Numbered from the stretch's first letter, positions 1 to 8,341 are shown. The stretch is 49,708 nt of DNA from an uncultured Oscillospiraceae bacterium (GCA_900763965.1 CAAFMG010000011.1:1-49708), one strand, 5' to 3'. Notes: a model not told the origin generated them from the sequence alone. Numbers and translations: made by a program.

Positions 1-26
1 AAGATTTTAATCAGGAAATAGTATTA
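1..26 (+). repeat. copy of the lepA-leader repeat end
   Basis: The first 26 bases match 14229-14254 at 24 positions, in the same orientation. The window starts inside this unit, so its full length here cannot be seen. Confidence 0.5.
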
Positions 27-314
27 AAACCGGTATCCGGCATCCAGCAGCCGCATCAGGGCGTTGTTGGCCTCCTGGTCGTTGAATAGCCCGGTAAACC
101 GCTTGTCAGCTGCCAGTGCTTCCAGGCTCAGATCCAGGCGGCCCTTGTCTGCCAGCACCCGGAAGCCGTCACTGATGCGGTTGCCGGAAAGGCAGTAGTG
201 GGCGGTTTTCATGGCGGCGGCATCCTCCACCGGGCGCATCCGCACCCCGATCCGGGCGGCCTGTTCCCGATTGGCGGCCCAGGCGGCAATAAATTTCTGT
301 TCCATTTGATCCAT
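24..314 (-). CDS. small hypothetical protein, last gene of MoxR operon
   Basis: A 96-residue protein that I do not recognise. It has no signal peptide, membrane segment or cysteine motif and looks like a small, mostly helical cytoplasmic protein, with many Ala, Leu, Arg and Asp. The start at 314 is preceded by AAGGAG about 9 bases upstream. Upstream in-frame starts would run back into the transglutaminase gene, whose stop lies 13 bases away, so this is probably the fourth gene of the MoxR-DUF58-transglutaminase operon. A second Met lies three codons downstream. It is real by RBS and spacing, but its function is unknown. Confidence 0.6.
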   Translation of the reverse strand: MDQMEQKFIAAWAANREQAARIGVRMRPVEDAAAMKTAHYCLSGNRISDGFRVLADKGRLDLSLEALAADKRFTGLFNDQEANNALMRLLDAGYRF

Positions 315-327
315 TTTGTTTTTCTCC

Positions 328-2418
328 TTATCGTACTGCGTAAATATATCGGTAGATCCATTGCAGATACCAGGGCTTTTTCCCCAGCTGCTGGCAGGCA
401 TTGCGGCAGAAATCGTCAAACCGTGCCAGTTCCTCCTGTGTCAGTTCGTGGCGGCTGAATTTGGCCTTTTGGGCCAGGGCCAGCAGTTTTTCCTCCGGTT
501 CCTGTCCCAGCAGCCGGGACAGCCGCTCCGCTGTCCGCCACCGATGCAGGGCCTGCCGGTTGGCAGATCCCCTGACCCACTGCCGCTGCACATGATGCCG
601 CCGCAGTGCCCGCTGGGCCTCTGCTGCCAGCAGCAAAACCGGCAGCCAAAGGAGCCGCCACGGAAGGGAGAATGACTGCTCATCAGGTTCCGGGTCAGCC
701 TGTCCCGGTTCGGTGGGAACCGGATCCGTGTGACCGGACTGGGTGGGCTGGGAGGCGGGGGCGGTGGTCTCCGGAAGGGTGGTTTCCGGCGCTACCTCCG
801 GAAGGGTGGTTTCCGTGGGCTGGGTGGGTGCGGTGGTCTGCTGGGTGGCGGGGGCGGTGGGGGTGTCCTGCCCGGCAGGGGTAGCTTCCAGGGGGAGCCA
901 AAGCCCCAGGTTGGGTTCATAATATTCCGCCCAGGCGTGGGCATCCTCCCCGGTGACCGTCACCGGCTGGCCCGCTGTCGTCTGTGTCAGATACCCGGTG
1001 ACATACCGGGCCGGGACTCCCGCCGCCCGCAGCAGCACCGTTGCCGCCGTGGCGAAGTGGATGCAGTACCCCCGTTCCCCCTCCCGGAGAAACCACAGGG
1101 CAAAATCCTCCGCATCCGGGGGCATTCGGGAGGGATTTCGGTCATACACCGCCGAATCCGTCACAAATGCCGCCAAAATATCCGCTTTTTCCGTATTGGT
1201 GGCGTGGCTGGGAAGCAGTCCCAGGAGCATATCTTCTGCCGCCTGCCGGGTCTGGGCTGGCAGGGCCAGATACCGCTCCATTCCCGGCGGGTTTTCCTGG
1301 GTGCCGCCGCAGGCGGTCTGCCGCCAGTTGTCCGGCAGCCGGATCCGGGTAAGGGAGATGTCCTCGTCCCCTGCCCGCTGGATACCGCCGCCGGTCAAGT
1401 ACAGTTCCTCCGCCGGATAGTAAGGCAGAGGGCGCATCACCAGGGGAATCCGGCAGCGGATGGTGATCTGCTGGGGCGTACCCTCCCTCAGAAAGAAATC
1501 CTCCTGCCGACCGGCATCCGCTGTCCAGTCCTTTCCGTCATAGCCGTCATAATCCTGCTGGCGCAGGTACAGGGGGCCGCTTTCCGGGGCGGTCACCTCC
1601 AACACATCGCCGGGCAGCAGGGTGCGCTCTCCCAGCCGAGTCAGATGCACCTTCCGGGGCGGCGGCAGCCGCACTGCCAGCTCCAGCATTCCGTTTTCCA
1701 GAATTTGGGGAACCTTTTCTGCCGTGGCAGACAGCCGATCCCGGATGGGCTGGGCGTGGCTTTTGTAGCTATTTTGGGGCACCGCCAGGAACAGGGCGAT
1801 CAGTCCTGCCAGCACCGGCAGGGCCGCTCCTGCCGTCAGACGCAGCCCCTGGGCGGCATTTTCCCGCCGCACGGAAGCGCTCAGCAGCAGAAGCAGCAGA
1901 CTTAGGAGCACCGACAGCAGCCACAGCTCTCCCGGTACGGTATCCGTCACCACAATGCAGCTGCACAGGGGCAGGATCACTGCCGCCATGGGGATCCATA
2001 CGGTCTTCTGCCGACACACCGACAGGCACACCCCCAGGGAGATGACCCCGGCGATCACGGCCAGCACAAGATCCATGCTTCCGATTTCCCGCCCCGGCAG
2101 CAGGATCCCCCAGCCGTAGGCCCGGTCATAGATCACACTGAAATGGTGAATAAGATCCAGAAACTGCTGCCAGGCCCTGCCGTCATGCCAGCCGTACCCG
2201 GCAGCCAGGGCCAGTACACAGGTGCAAATCCTGCCGCCCCGGGGAAGACACAGAAAACAGCTCCACATTGCCCCCATACCGGCGCAGACCAGAGTCAACT
2301 CCGCTGGACGGGACAGGGGCAGGGACAGGGCCGAAATCAGGCATCCCACCGTCCCCCAGCCTGCCAGGAAGGCCAGCACTGCCCCGATCAGAGCTGTCCA
2401 GGCTTTTTCATGCTTCAT
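328..2418 (-). CDS. membrane transglutaminase-like protein (TgpA type)
   Basis: A 696-residue membrane protein with a transglutaminase-like core. The N-terminal ~200 residues form several hydrophobic helices. A soluble extracytoplasmic part follows, with the papain-like fold motif GYCIHFATAATV (Cys about residue 452), GEDAHAWAEYY (His about 494) and PLEATP, where Glu replaces the more usual Asp. After this come a Thr/Pro-rich linker, one more membrane helix (about 586-602) and a basic cytoplasmic tail. The start at 2418 has GGGAGG 8 bases upstream and overlaps the DUF58 stop by 11 bases, indicating translational coupling. MoxR, DUF58 and TgpA-type proteins commonly sit together. They are thought to act on cell-envelope peptides or proteins, but the substrate is unknown. 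Confidence 0.88.
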   Translation of the reverse strand: MKHEKAWTALIGAVLAFLAGWGTVGCLISALSLPLSRPAELTLVCAGMGAMWSCFLCLPRGGRICTCVLALAAGYGWHDGRAWQQFLDLIHHFSVIYDRAYGWGILLPGREIGSMDLVLAVIAGVISLGVCLSVCRQKTVWIPMAAVILPLCSCIVVTDTVPGELWLLSVLLSLLLLLLSASVRRENAAQGLRLTAGAALPVLAGLIALFLAVPQNSYKSHAQPIRDRLSATAEKVPQILENGMLELAVRLPPPRKVHLTRLGERTLLPGDVLEVTAPESGPLYLRQQDYDGYDGKDWTADAGRQEDFFLREGTPQQITIRCRIPLVMRPLPYYPAEELYLTGGGIQRAGDEDISLTRIRLPDNWRQTACGGTQENPPGMERYLALPAQTRQAAEDMLLGLLPSHATNTEKADILAAFVTDSAVYDRNPSRMPPDAEDFALWFLREGERGYCIHFATAATVLLRAAGVPARYVTGYLTQTTAGQPVTVTGEDAHAWAEYYEPNLGLWLPLEATPAGQDTPTAPATQQTTAPTQPTETTLPEVAPETTLPETTAPASQPTQSGHTDPVPTEPGQADPEPDEQSFSLPWRLLWLPVLLLAAEAQRALRRHHVQRQWVRGSANRQALHRWRTAERLSRLLGQEPEEKLLALAQKAKFSRHELTQEELARFDDFCRNACQQLGKKPWYLQWIYRYIYAVR

Positions 2419-3331
2419 CGGCATCCCCTCCCACATGGCAGTACCAGTCGGCGGCATATTGCTGCTGCCGCAGATCCCCTTCCGGGGCCATGGGACTGCA
2501 CAGCAGGGTGTCCAACGCCTGCATCAGCCCATCTTCCTCCTCAATGGGGAAGGTCAGAAGTCCCTTGCCGGTGAGAACACGAAGCTCAAAGGCCAGGTTC
2601 TGCTTCAGCAGCATCCTGCCAAGCCACAGCAGCCGTCCCAAAAGCCGATCCAGCTTCTGCCGGGTTCCCCGGAGGTTTGCCGTCACCAGCAGCAGCCCCT
2701 GCACCGGCTCCATGGGCTGACGGATCATCAGCTTGCCGGTTTTGGCACTGAGCTTCCAGTGGATCTGGTTCATGCTGTCCCCCGGGCGGTACAGCCGCAG
2801 CTCATGGTTTTCTCCCCAGGTTCCGGTTTTGGGCTTCCAGGCCTTGGGGACATACTGGCCGGGCAGCCGCAGCCGGGGGATATTCACCGGCTTGGGCCGC
2901 ACCAGAAGCACCCGCTTTCCGGTGCTTTTCGCCGGAAAGGCAAATAGGCCCAGATAGTCGCAGATCCGTATTTTTTCTGCCGCCATGGCAATGCCGCCGC
3001 AATGGGCTGTGGAAAGATCCTCCGGCTCCTGGTAGTACCACTGCTTCCCGGTGAGAAGGTCTTGCAGCCGCAGCCTTCCCCGGAAGGGAGGCATGGGCAA
3101 AGGACAGCTGCCCAGCAGCCAAAGCTGGCCCTCCTGCCCCATTTCCAGCTTCTCCGGCCCGCTGGGCTCAGCCCGGAAGCGGATCATCGCCGGAAGGCTC
3201 AGCAGCAGGGAAAACCAGGGCAGCGCCAGCACCAGGATCAGCAGAAACCAGGCCAGCCACTGGTCGTATGCCACATAAAATCCGGCGCACAGAGCCAGCA
3301 CAGCCAGATACAAACACCGTCGCCCTGCCAT
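2408..3331 (-). CDS. DUF58 domain membrane-anchored protein
   Basis: A 307-residue DUF58-family protein (VWA-related). Two hydrophobic segments lie in the first ~45 residues, then a soluble domain carries the family signature PGDSMNQIHWK at about residues 183-193, followed by a basic SAKTGK stretch. The chosen ATG at 3331 is 1 base after the MoxR stop; an alternative ATG lies seven codons earlier inside the MoxR gene. Its 3' end overlaps the transglutaminase start. Partners of MoxR AAA ATPases typically have this architecture, so it may be a scaffold or client in a membrane-associated chaperone-like system. The exact role is inferred. Confidence 0.87.
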   Translation of the reverse strand: MAGRRCLYLAVLALCAGFYVAYDQWLAWFLLILVLALPWFSLLLSLPAMIRFRAEPSGPEKLEMGQEGQLWLLGSCPLPMPPFRGRLRLQDLLTGKQWYYQEPEDLSTAHCGGIAMAAEKIRICDYLGLFAFPAKSTGKRVLLVRPKPVNIPRLRLPGQYVPKAWKPKTGTWGENHELRLYRPGDSMNQIHWKLSAKTGKLMIRQPMEPVQGLLLVTANLRGTRQKLDRLLGRLLWLGRMLLKQNLAFELRVLTGKGLLTFPIEEEDGLMQALDTLLCSPMAPEGDLRQQQYAADWYCHVGGDADEA

Positions 3332-3332
3332 A

Positions 3333-4286
3333 TCAGCGCAGCTTGGGAGCATCCGTGGCGTTCAGGATCTCCCGCAGGATCTGTTCCGGCTGCCGTCCCA
3401 GGGATTCGGCCCGGGAGGACAGGATCAGCCGGTGGGCAACGGTGTCGATAAAGACCTCCCGCACGTCTGCCGGGATCACATAGTCCCGGCCCCGGAGCTG
3501 TGCCACGGACTTGGCCATGGCAGTCACCGCCAGGGTGGCCCGGGGGGATGCGCCCCGGGCAATGTCGGCATGATCTCTGGTGGCACCGATGAGGCTGACG
3601 ATATAGCTTACCACCGGGTCGCTGATGTAGGTGTTTTCCACTTCCTCCTGCATTTGGATCAGCTGATCGCCGGTGAGGACAGGCATCAGCTCCTTCAGCG
3701 GGTTGCCGCCCTGACGGCTTTGCACCATGGCGGCCTCGTCCTTGGGGCTGGGATAGCCCAGGGACAGGCGGACGGTGAACCGATCCATCTGGCTGTCCGG
3801 CAGCAGCTGGGTACCGGCGGCACCGGTGGGGTTCTGGGTGGCAATGACCACAAAGGGCTGGGGCAGGGGATGGCTGATGCCGTCCACGGTGACCTGACCT
3901 TCCTCCATGGCCTCCAGCAGTGCCGACTGGGTGCGGGAGGTGGCCCGGTTCAGCTCGTCTGCCAGAAACAGATTGGTCAGCACTGCACCGGGCTGGTAGC
4001 GCATCTGCCCGGTTTGGGGATCGGGCAGACTGTAGCCCGTCACATCCGAGGGCAGCACATCCGGGGTGAACTGGATCCGGCTGTAGCGCAGATCCAGTAC
4101 CTTGGAAAATGCCAGCGCCATGGTGGTCTTGCCCACGCCGGGCACATCCTCCAAAAGAATGTGTCCCTTGGCAAGAATGGCCGCCAACACCCACAGCAGG
4201 GTGGTATCCTTTCCCACCACAGCCCTGCGCACCTGGTGCAGGATCTGCTGGGCTGTAGCTGTTACGGCGTTCTCCTTTGTCTGCAT
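3333..4286 (-). CDS. MoxR-family AAA+ ATPase
   Basis: A 317-residue AAA+ ATPase of the MoxR family. Walker A is EDVPGVGKTT (46-55) and Walker B is LFLADELNRA (about 106-115). Sensor 1 is in ATQNPT, and the C-terminal lid is present with a typical SPRATL segment. Length is normal for the family. MoxR proteins are thought to act as chaperones that mature or assemble partner complexes, often with VWA/DUF58 proteins. It heads the operon with DUF58 and the transglutaminase. Its start at 4286 has AAGGAAAGGGG upstream, and a promoter-like pair lies at 4322-4350. Confidence 0.95.
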   Translation of the reverse strand: MQTKENAVTATAQQILHQVRRAVVGKDTTLLWVLAAILAKGHILLEDVPGVGKTTMALAFSKVLDLRYSRIQFTPDVLPSDVTGYSLPDPQTGQMRYQPGAVLTNLFLADELNRATSRTQSALLEAMEEGQVTVDGISHPLPQPFVVIATQNPTGAAGTQLLPDSQMDRFTVRLSLGYPSPKDEAAMVQSRQGGNPLKELMPVLTGDQLIQMQEEVENTYISDPVVSYIVSLIGATRDHADIARGASPRATLAVTAMAKSVAQLRGRDYVIPADVREVFIDTVAHRLILSSRAESLGRQPEQILREILNATDAPKLR

Positions 4287-4321
4287 AGAACCGCCCCTTT
4301 CCTTGGTGCATGATTTTGCTT

Positions 4322-4350
4322 ATCGTATCATTTTTCCGCCCAAAAAACAA
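4322..4350 (-). promoter_or_regulatory. putative SigA promoter of MoxR operon
   Basis: On the minus strand a -35 TTGTTT (4345-4350) and a -10 TACGAT (4322-4327) are separated by 17 bp, about 36 bp upstream of the MoxR start. The match is partial and is read by eye. Confidence 0.45.
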
Positions 4351-4416
4351 GTCGCAGTCGGTAGGACGGTATAGATTTCCCCGGCTGGGGGATACTTCCT
4401 GCTGAGGTGCATTGTA

Positions 4417-5091
4417 ATGTTGCTGGCGTATGTGCGAACCATCCTTTTGTATCTGGTGCTGATCCTTTCGGTGCGGCTGATGGGAAAGCGGCAGGTGGGA
4501 CAGCTGGAGACTTCGGAATTTGTAGTGGCCATGGTCATGGCGGATCTGGCGGCGGTGCCCATGCAGGACGGCGCGCTGCCCCTGATCTCCGGGGTGGTGC
4601 CCCTGCTGACGATCCTGGGGCTGGAGCTGGTGTTTTCCTTTTTGGTTTTGAAAAGCGTGGCCTTTCGCAAGCTGATGTGCGGAAAGCCGGTGATCCTCAT
4701 TGACAACGGCCGGGTGCTGCCGGATAATCTCCGGGCATCCCGAATCACCATGGACGAGCTGAGCTGTTATCTGCGGCAGAAGGACATTCTGGATCTGAAA
4801 ACCGTGCAGTTTGCCATCCTGGAGACCAACGGCAGCCTGTCGGTGTTTCCCTACCCCCAGGAGCAGCCACCAACGGCCAAGGATGCCGGGGTGAAGGTTC
4901 CGCCCCAGAGCCTGCCCATTACCATTATCAATGACGGAAAGCTGTCCCGGGAGGATCTGCGCCGGGCGGGGAAGGACACCACCTGGCTTCGGCACACCCT
5001 GGGAAAGCACAAGGCCCGGCAGGAAACCACGCTGCTGCTCAGCGTAGACGGGGAGGACAATGTAACATGGATCGGAAAATCGGGATCTTGA
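4417..5091 (+). CDS. DUF421 membrane protein (YetF family)
   Basis: A 224-residue member of the DUF421/YetF family. Three N-terminal membrane helices (about 1-85) include the conserved RLMGKRQVGQLE and FVVAMVMADLA segments. The soluble domain after them has the CGKPVILIDNG and RASRITMDELSCYLR motifs typical of these proteins. In Bacillus, YetF-family relatives such as SpoVAE-like and YhcV-like proteins are spore- or membrane-associated, but the biochemical role is unknown. The stop overlaps the downstream DUF4363 gene by 25 bases, a frequent pairing in Clostridia. Confidence 0.9.
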   Translation: MLLAYVRTILLYLVLILSVRLMGKRQVGQLETSEFVVAMVMADLAAVPMQDGALPLISGVVPLLTILGLELVFSFLVLKSVAFRKLMCGKPVILIDNGRVLPDNLRASRITMDELSCYLRQKDILDLKTVQFAILETNGSLSVFPYPQEQPPTAKDAGVKVPPQSLPITIINDGKLSREDLRRAGKDTTWLRHTLGKHKARQETTLLLSVDGEDNVTWIGKSGS

Positions 5092-5471
5092 CCCTGCGGG
5101 AGCTGATTGGCGTGGGGCTACTGGTGGGACTGCTGCTTCTGGGGCTGTTCTTTTCCTGGTATCTGGGGCGGCAGAATGGGGCACTGTCCCAGCAGATGTC
5201 CGACTGCGCCTGGCTGGCCCTGTCCGGTCAGATGGACAAAGCCCGGAAGCAGGCCGATGCCGCCGCCCAGACCTGGCACGCCCAGTGGGCGCTGGGTGCA
5301 GCCCTGGGGGAGCACAGTCCCATGGAGGACATTGACGAGCTCTTTGCCCAGCTGAAGATCTATGGTGCCGCCGGGGAGCAGACGGATTTCGCCCAGACCT
5401 GCGCCGCCCTGTCCCAGCGGCTGGAAGCTATGAAAAACGCCCATGCCCTGCATTTATGGAGCGTGTTCTAG
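5067..5471 (+). CDS. DUF4363-like membrane-anchored protein
   Basis: A 134-residue protein with one N-terminal membrane helix (about residues 13-33) followed by a helical soluble domain with a WLALSGQMDKAR-type segment. The length, single anchor and position directly after a DUF421 gene fit the DUF4363 family. The start ATG lies inside the DUF421 reading frame (25-base overlap), so the two are probably translated together. Function is not established; the constant pairing suggests a complex with the DUF421 protein. Confidence 0.72.
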   Translation: MDRKIGILTLRELIGVGLLVGLLLLGLFFSWYLGRQNGALSQQMSDCAWLALSGQMDKARKQADAAAQTWHAQWALGAALGEHSPMEDIDELFAQLKIYGAAGEQTDFAQTCAALSQRLEAMKNAHALHLWSVF

Positions 5472-5523
5472 GTCTGTTTCTCTTGCCCGGTGCATACACT
5501 CTGGCAGGCAAGGAGGGATGGAC

Positions 5524-5784
5524 ATGGCCGAAACGAATATACCCCACTGCCTGACGCTCAGGGAGCGGCGGGAGCTGACCATGACCGGGGTGACGGAGGT
5601 GGTCAGCTTTGAGGAAACGGCGGTGGTGCTGCACACGGCATTAGGGACGCTGACGGTTCAGGGCAGCGGCTTGCAGCTGAAAACCCTTTCTTTAGAAGGG
5701 GGACAGGTTGCCGTGGATGGGGATATCTCGGCCCTGATTTATGAGGAGCCCCGGCTGGGCGGCTGGCGGCGGCTGTTCGGATGA
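5524..5784 (+). CDS. yabP: sporulation protein YabP
   Basis: An 86-residue YabP/YqfC-family protein. The fold is recognisable by the pattern LTLRERRELTMTGVTEV, then SFEE, then LTVQGSGLQLKTLSLEGGQV, and a C-terminal IYEE. YabP is needed for spore coat and cortex assembly in Bacillus under SigE. Two ATGs are close together. I chose 5524 because AGGAGG (5511-5516) lies 7 bases before it, against 1 base before the ATG at 5518. The stop overlaps the yabQ start by 4 bases (ATGA). The order yabP-yabQ-divIC-S1 protein matches the Bacillus subtilis cluster. Confidence 0.93.
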   Translation: MAETNIPHCLTLRERRELTMTGVTEVVSFEETAVVLHTALGTLTVQGSGLQLKTLSLEGGQVAVDGDISALIYEEPRLGGWRRLFG

Positions 5785-6491
5785 CCGTTCCTGCCATTGC
5801 TGCCGCCCGGTTCGCCGCCGGATGCGGTCTGGGGATGCTGCTGGGGATCTGGTATGATTTCCTCCGGCCCCTGGGCGCAAAGCGGTACGCCCTCCGGGAT
5901 CTGGCGTTCCTGGGGGGATTCTGCTGGGCTTGGATGCAGCTGATGTTCGGCTTTTGCCGGGGGGATCTGCGGCCGGGAGCTTTTTTCAGCCTCTTGCTGG
6001 GGTTCTGCCTGTGGCAGATGACCGCCGGGCGGCTGGTCAGGCCCCTGTTTTTTGGTTTCTGGCGGCTGGTGGGGGCGATTTTCGCCTTTCTTTGGATGCC
6101 TTTCAAAAAAATTTTGAAAAAATTGAAAAATCTATTTGCATCTTTGCAAAAATCGGTTACAATGAAAGGGATTAACCGTCGGAAAGCACGGCGGGTATCC
6201 GGAGGTAGCCGTCATGGCAGCAAACACCCATCCCTTTGGAAAGATCCACCTGAGCGCCCAGCCCAGCCCACGGAAACTGAAGATCCTTTTTGCCGCTCTG
6301 GTTCTGACCTGCGCGGCCGCCATCGCCGCCCTGGTCATCGTCCGGGGACAGATCCAGGCACAGACCCAGCAGGCCCTGCATCAGGCAGGGATCCTGGAGC
6401 AGGAGAATCTGGATCTGGCAGAAAAAAAGGAAAATCTTGGTTCCAAAAGCGCCGTTCAGCAGATCGCCAGAGAAGAACTGGGGCTTGTTGA
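5781..6491 (+). CDS. yabQ: spore cortex protein YabQ, extended into divIC
   Basis: A YabQ-family membrane protein required for spore cortex formation. Four hydrophobic segments lie in residues 1-105, with the family pattern GIWYDFLRPLG after the first helix, then a basic tail (PFKKILKKLKNLF). It starts at the ATGA overlap with yabP. The open frame runs 236 codons and overlaps divIC by 278 bases. From about residue 140 on, the sequence is Arg/Gly/Pro-rich and has the character of an off-frame shadow of divIC. Most YabQ proteins end near the basic tail, so the stop has been lost or the extension is tolerated. An A-rich tract lies at 6106-6128. The N-terminal assignment is sound; the extent of the C-terminus is uncertain. 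Confidence 0.8.
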   Translation: MTVPAIAAARFAAGCGLGMLLGIWYDFLRPLGAKRYALRDLAFLGGFCWAWMQLMFGFCRGDLRPGAFFSLLLGFCLWQMTAGRLVRPLFFGFWRLVGAIFAFLWMPFKKILKKLKNLFASLQKSVTMKGINRRKARRVSGGSRHGSKHPSLWKDPPERPAQPTETEDPFCRSGSDLRGRHRRPGHRPGTDPGTDPAGPASGRDPGAGESGSGRKKGKSWFQKRRSADRQRRTGAC

Positions 6492-6525
6492 CCCTGATAC
6501 CATTATTCTTGATCCCAACCGCTAA
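6214..6525 (+). CDS. divIC: septum formation initiator DivIC/FtsB-like protein
   Basis: A 103-residue bitopic division protein. It has a short cytoplasmic N-terminus, one membrane helix (about 22-43), then a coiled coil (IQAQTQQALHQAGILEQEN) and a C-terminal segment ending AREELGLVDPDTIIL, the hallmark of DivIC/FtsB. It acts at the division septum with FtsL and DivIB. GGAGG at 6201-6205 is 8 bases before the ATG at 6214. It lies between yabQ and the S1-domain gene as in Bacillus. Its first 278 bases are also read in another frame by yabQ. Confidence 0.92.
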   Translation: MAANTHPFGKIHLSAQPSPRKLKILFAALVLTCAAAIAALVIVRGQIQAQTQQALHQAGILEQENLDLAEKKENLGSKSAVQQIAREELGLVDPDTIILDPNR

Positions 6526-6549
6526 AAATTGGAGGAAGCAGAGCAAACT

Positions 6550-7035
6550 ATGGAGTTAACCGTTGGAGCCGTATTGGACGGCAAAGTAAAATCCATCACA
6601 AATTTTGGTGCATTCGTCTCCCTGCCGGAGAATAAAACCGGCATGGTACATATTTCTGAGGTGGCCAATGCCTATGTCAGCGACATTCGCCAGCACCTGA
6701 CCGAGGGTCAGGATGTGAAGGTCATGGTCATCGGCTGTGAAAACGGCAAGATTAACCTGTCCATCAAGCGCCTGGAGGCCAAGCCCCAGCGGGAGAACAC
6801 CGGCCGTCCCGGCGGCTTCCGGGGCAATAACGGCGGCGCACCCCGCCGGGATCGGGAAGGCGGCGCTCCCCAGGGAGGCTACCAGAACCGGGCACCCCGT
6901 CAGCCGGTGCAGCCTGCGGCCCCCAAGACCGCAGATCAGCTGTTTGAGGAAAAGCTGAAGGCATTCATGTCCGAATCGGACACCAAGCTGTCCTCTATCC
7001 GTGCCGATCACCGCACCAAGAGCAGAAAAAGATAA
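6550..7035 (+). CDS. S1 RNA-binding domain protein (YabR/GSP13-like)
   Basis: A 161-residue protein with one S1 domain (about residues 3-72: GAVLDGKVKSITNFGAFVSL, then GMVHISEVA and VKVMVIGCENGKINLSIKR). A basic, Gly/Arg/Gln-rich low-complexity linker follows, then a short helical C-terminus (LFEEKLKAFMSESD). It is an RNA- or ribosome-associated protein like Bacillus YabR or general stress protein 13. I chose the ATG at 6550; GGAGG is about 14 bases upstream, a long spacing, while the earlier TTG overlaps the Shine-Dalgarno. It closes the yabP-yabQ-divIC cluster. In Bacillus the next gene would be spoIIE, which is about 32 kb away here. Confidence 0.88.
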   Translation: MELTVGAVLDGKVKSITNFGAFVSLPENKTGMVHISEVANAYVSDIRQHLTEGQDVKVMVIGCENGKINLSIKRLEAKPQRENTGRPGGFRGNNGGAPRRDREGGAPQGGYQNRAPRQPVQPAAPKTADQLFEEKLKAFMSESDTKLSSIRADHRTKSRKR

Positions 7036-7049
7036 AAAGCCAGAAACCG

Positions 7050-7073
7050 TCAGGGCCGCATTGCCGGCCCTGA
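7050..7073 (+). terminator. hairpin after S1-domain gene
   Basis: TCAGGGCCG and CGGCCCTGA form a 9-bp stem with a 6-base loop. No T-run follows, so termination may be weak and the downstream SDR gene may be partly co-transcribed. Confidence 0.4.
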
Positions 7074-7091
7074 ATCACATTGGTGGAAAAA

Positions 7092-7790
7092 ATGAAAACT
7101 GTGGTAATTACCGGCGGCTCCCGGGGCATCGGCGCAGCCGCCGTGGAGCGCTTTGCCGCGCTGGGGCACCGGGTGTATTTCCTCTATGCAGGAAATGACC
7201 GGGCAGCCCAGGCCGTGGCGGAAAAAACCGGGGCCATCCCCCTGCGCTGCGACGTGGCAGACCGGGAAGGGGTGCAGGCCGCCTTTGCCCGGATCCCGGA
7301 TGTGGATATTCTTATCTGCAATGCCGGGATCAGCCACTATGGTCTGATGCAGGATATCCGGGAGGAAGAATGGGATCGGCTGTTTGCCGTCAATGTCAAG
7401 GGCATCTACCATGCGGTCAACGCCGCCATGCCCCACTTTCTGCGGCGGCACAGCGGGTGCATTATCACCGTATCCAGTATGTGGGGACAGGTGGGGGCCT
7501 CCTGCGAAGCGGCCTACTCCGCCACCAAGGGTGCGGTCATTGCCCTGACCAAGTCCCTGGCCAAGGAACTGGGCCCCAGCGGGATCCGGGTCAACTGCGT
7601 GGCCCCCGGTGTGATCCTGACGGATATGTGCGCCCATTTTTCCCAGGAGGATCTGGACTGCCTTGCCCAGGACACCCCTCTGGAGCGCAACGGCACCCCT
7701 ATGGACGTGGCAAAGGCCATGGAATATCTGGCGCAGGCAGATTTTGTCACCGGGCATGTTCTGAACGTGGACGGTGGGTTTGCAATTTAA
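7092..7790 (+). CDS. short-chain dehydrogenase/reductase (FabG-like)
   Basis: A 232-residue classical SDR. It has the nucleotide-binding TGGSRGIG (7-14), the structural CNAG (about 76-79) and the catalytic Ser (about 129), Tyr142 and Lys146 in the YSATKGA segment. A C-terminal DGGF is present. It is closest in pattern to 3-oxoacyl-ACP reductases. There are no other fatty acid genes nearby, so its substrate could be a different keto compound. The ATG at 7092 is preferred over the TTG at 7080; the RBS is a weak GGTGGA. Confidence 0.88.
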   Translation: MKTVVITGGSRGIGAAAVERFAALGHRVYFLYAGNDRAAQAVAEKTGAIPLRCDVADREGVQAAFARIPDVDILICNAGISHYGLMQDIREEEWDRLFAVNVKGIYHAVNAAMPHFLRRHSGCIITVSSMWGQVGASCEAAYSATKGAVIALTKSLAKELGPSGIRVNCVAPGVILTDMCAHFSQEDLDCLAQDTPLERNGTPMDVAKAMEYLAQADFVTGHVLNVDGGFAI

Positions 7791-7822
7791 GGCAGTATCC
7801 GGGGAGCTTACCGGATGCTGCC
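7791..7822 (+). terminator. hairpin between SDR gene and rpiB
   Basis: GGCAGTATCCGG pairs with CCGGATGCTGCC (one G-T pair) directly after the SDR stop. There is no T-run; it may be a weak terminator or an mRNA end-stabilising stem. Confidence 0.4.
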
Positions 7823-7872
7823 TACAGGTGATTAAACTTTATTAAGCAAAAGTACACAGGAGGAAATGTAAC

Positions 7873-8322
7873 ATGAAAATTGCGATCGGCTGCGATCACG
7901 GCGCACTGGCGCTGAAGAACAAGCTGGTTTCCCATCTGGAAGCCAAGGGCCATACGGTGGTGGATTTCGGAACCTACACCCCCGACAGCTGTGACTACCC
8001 CGACTTTGCCTCTGCCGCTGCCAAGGCTGTGGCTTCCGGGGCCTGCGATAAGGGCATCGTCCTGTGCACCACCGGCATCGGTGTGTCCATCACCGCCAAC
8101 AAGGTTCGGGGCATCCGCTGCGCCCTGCTGAGCGATGTCTGGTCTGCCAAGATGACCCGCCTGCACAACGACACCAACATGATGGCCATGGGTGCCGGTG
8201 TGGTGGGTGAGAACCTGGCTCTGGAGATCGCTGACACCTGGCTGTCCACCGAATTCTCCGGGGAAGCCCGCCATCAGCGCCGGATCGACAAGGTCATGGC
8301 TCTGGAAAAGGAAGGCTGCTAA
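7873..8322 (+). CDS. rpiB: ribose-5-phosphate isomerase B
   Basis: A 149-residue RpiB/LacA/LacB-family isomerase that interconverts ribose 5-phosphate and ribulose 5-phosphate in the non-oxidative pentose phosphate pathway. It has the N-terminal GCDHGA phosphate-site motif, catalytic Cys65 in LCTTGIG, the RLHNDTN segment (His98) and a C-terminal HQRRIDKV. Length is typical. The RBS is AGGAGG 9 bases before the ATG. A strong terminator follows, so it ends the transcription unit. Confidence 0.96.
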   Translation: MKIAIGCDHGALALKNKLVSHLEAKGHTVVDFGTYTPDSCDYPDFASAAAKAVASGACDKGIVLCTTGIGVSITANKVRGIRCALLSDVWSAKMTRLHNDTNMMAMGAGVVGENLALEIADTWLSTEFSGEARHQRRIDKVMALEKEGC

Positions 8323-8341
8323 GCTGCAAAAGCATTTTTCA

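Noticed and set aside
730..1905. 391-codon plus-strand frame opposite the transglutaminase gene
   Set aside because: Gly/Arg-rich antisense shadow without RBS or domains.
3238..5184. 648-residue minus-strand open frame covering the MoxR and DUF421 genes
   Set aside because: Low-complexity His/Gln/Gly/Arg-rich composition and complete overlap with well-supported genes; it is a frame shadow in GC-rich DNA.
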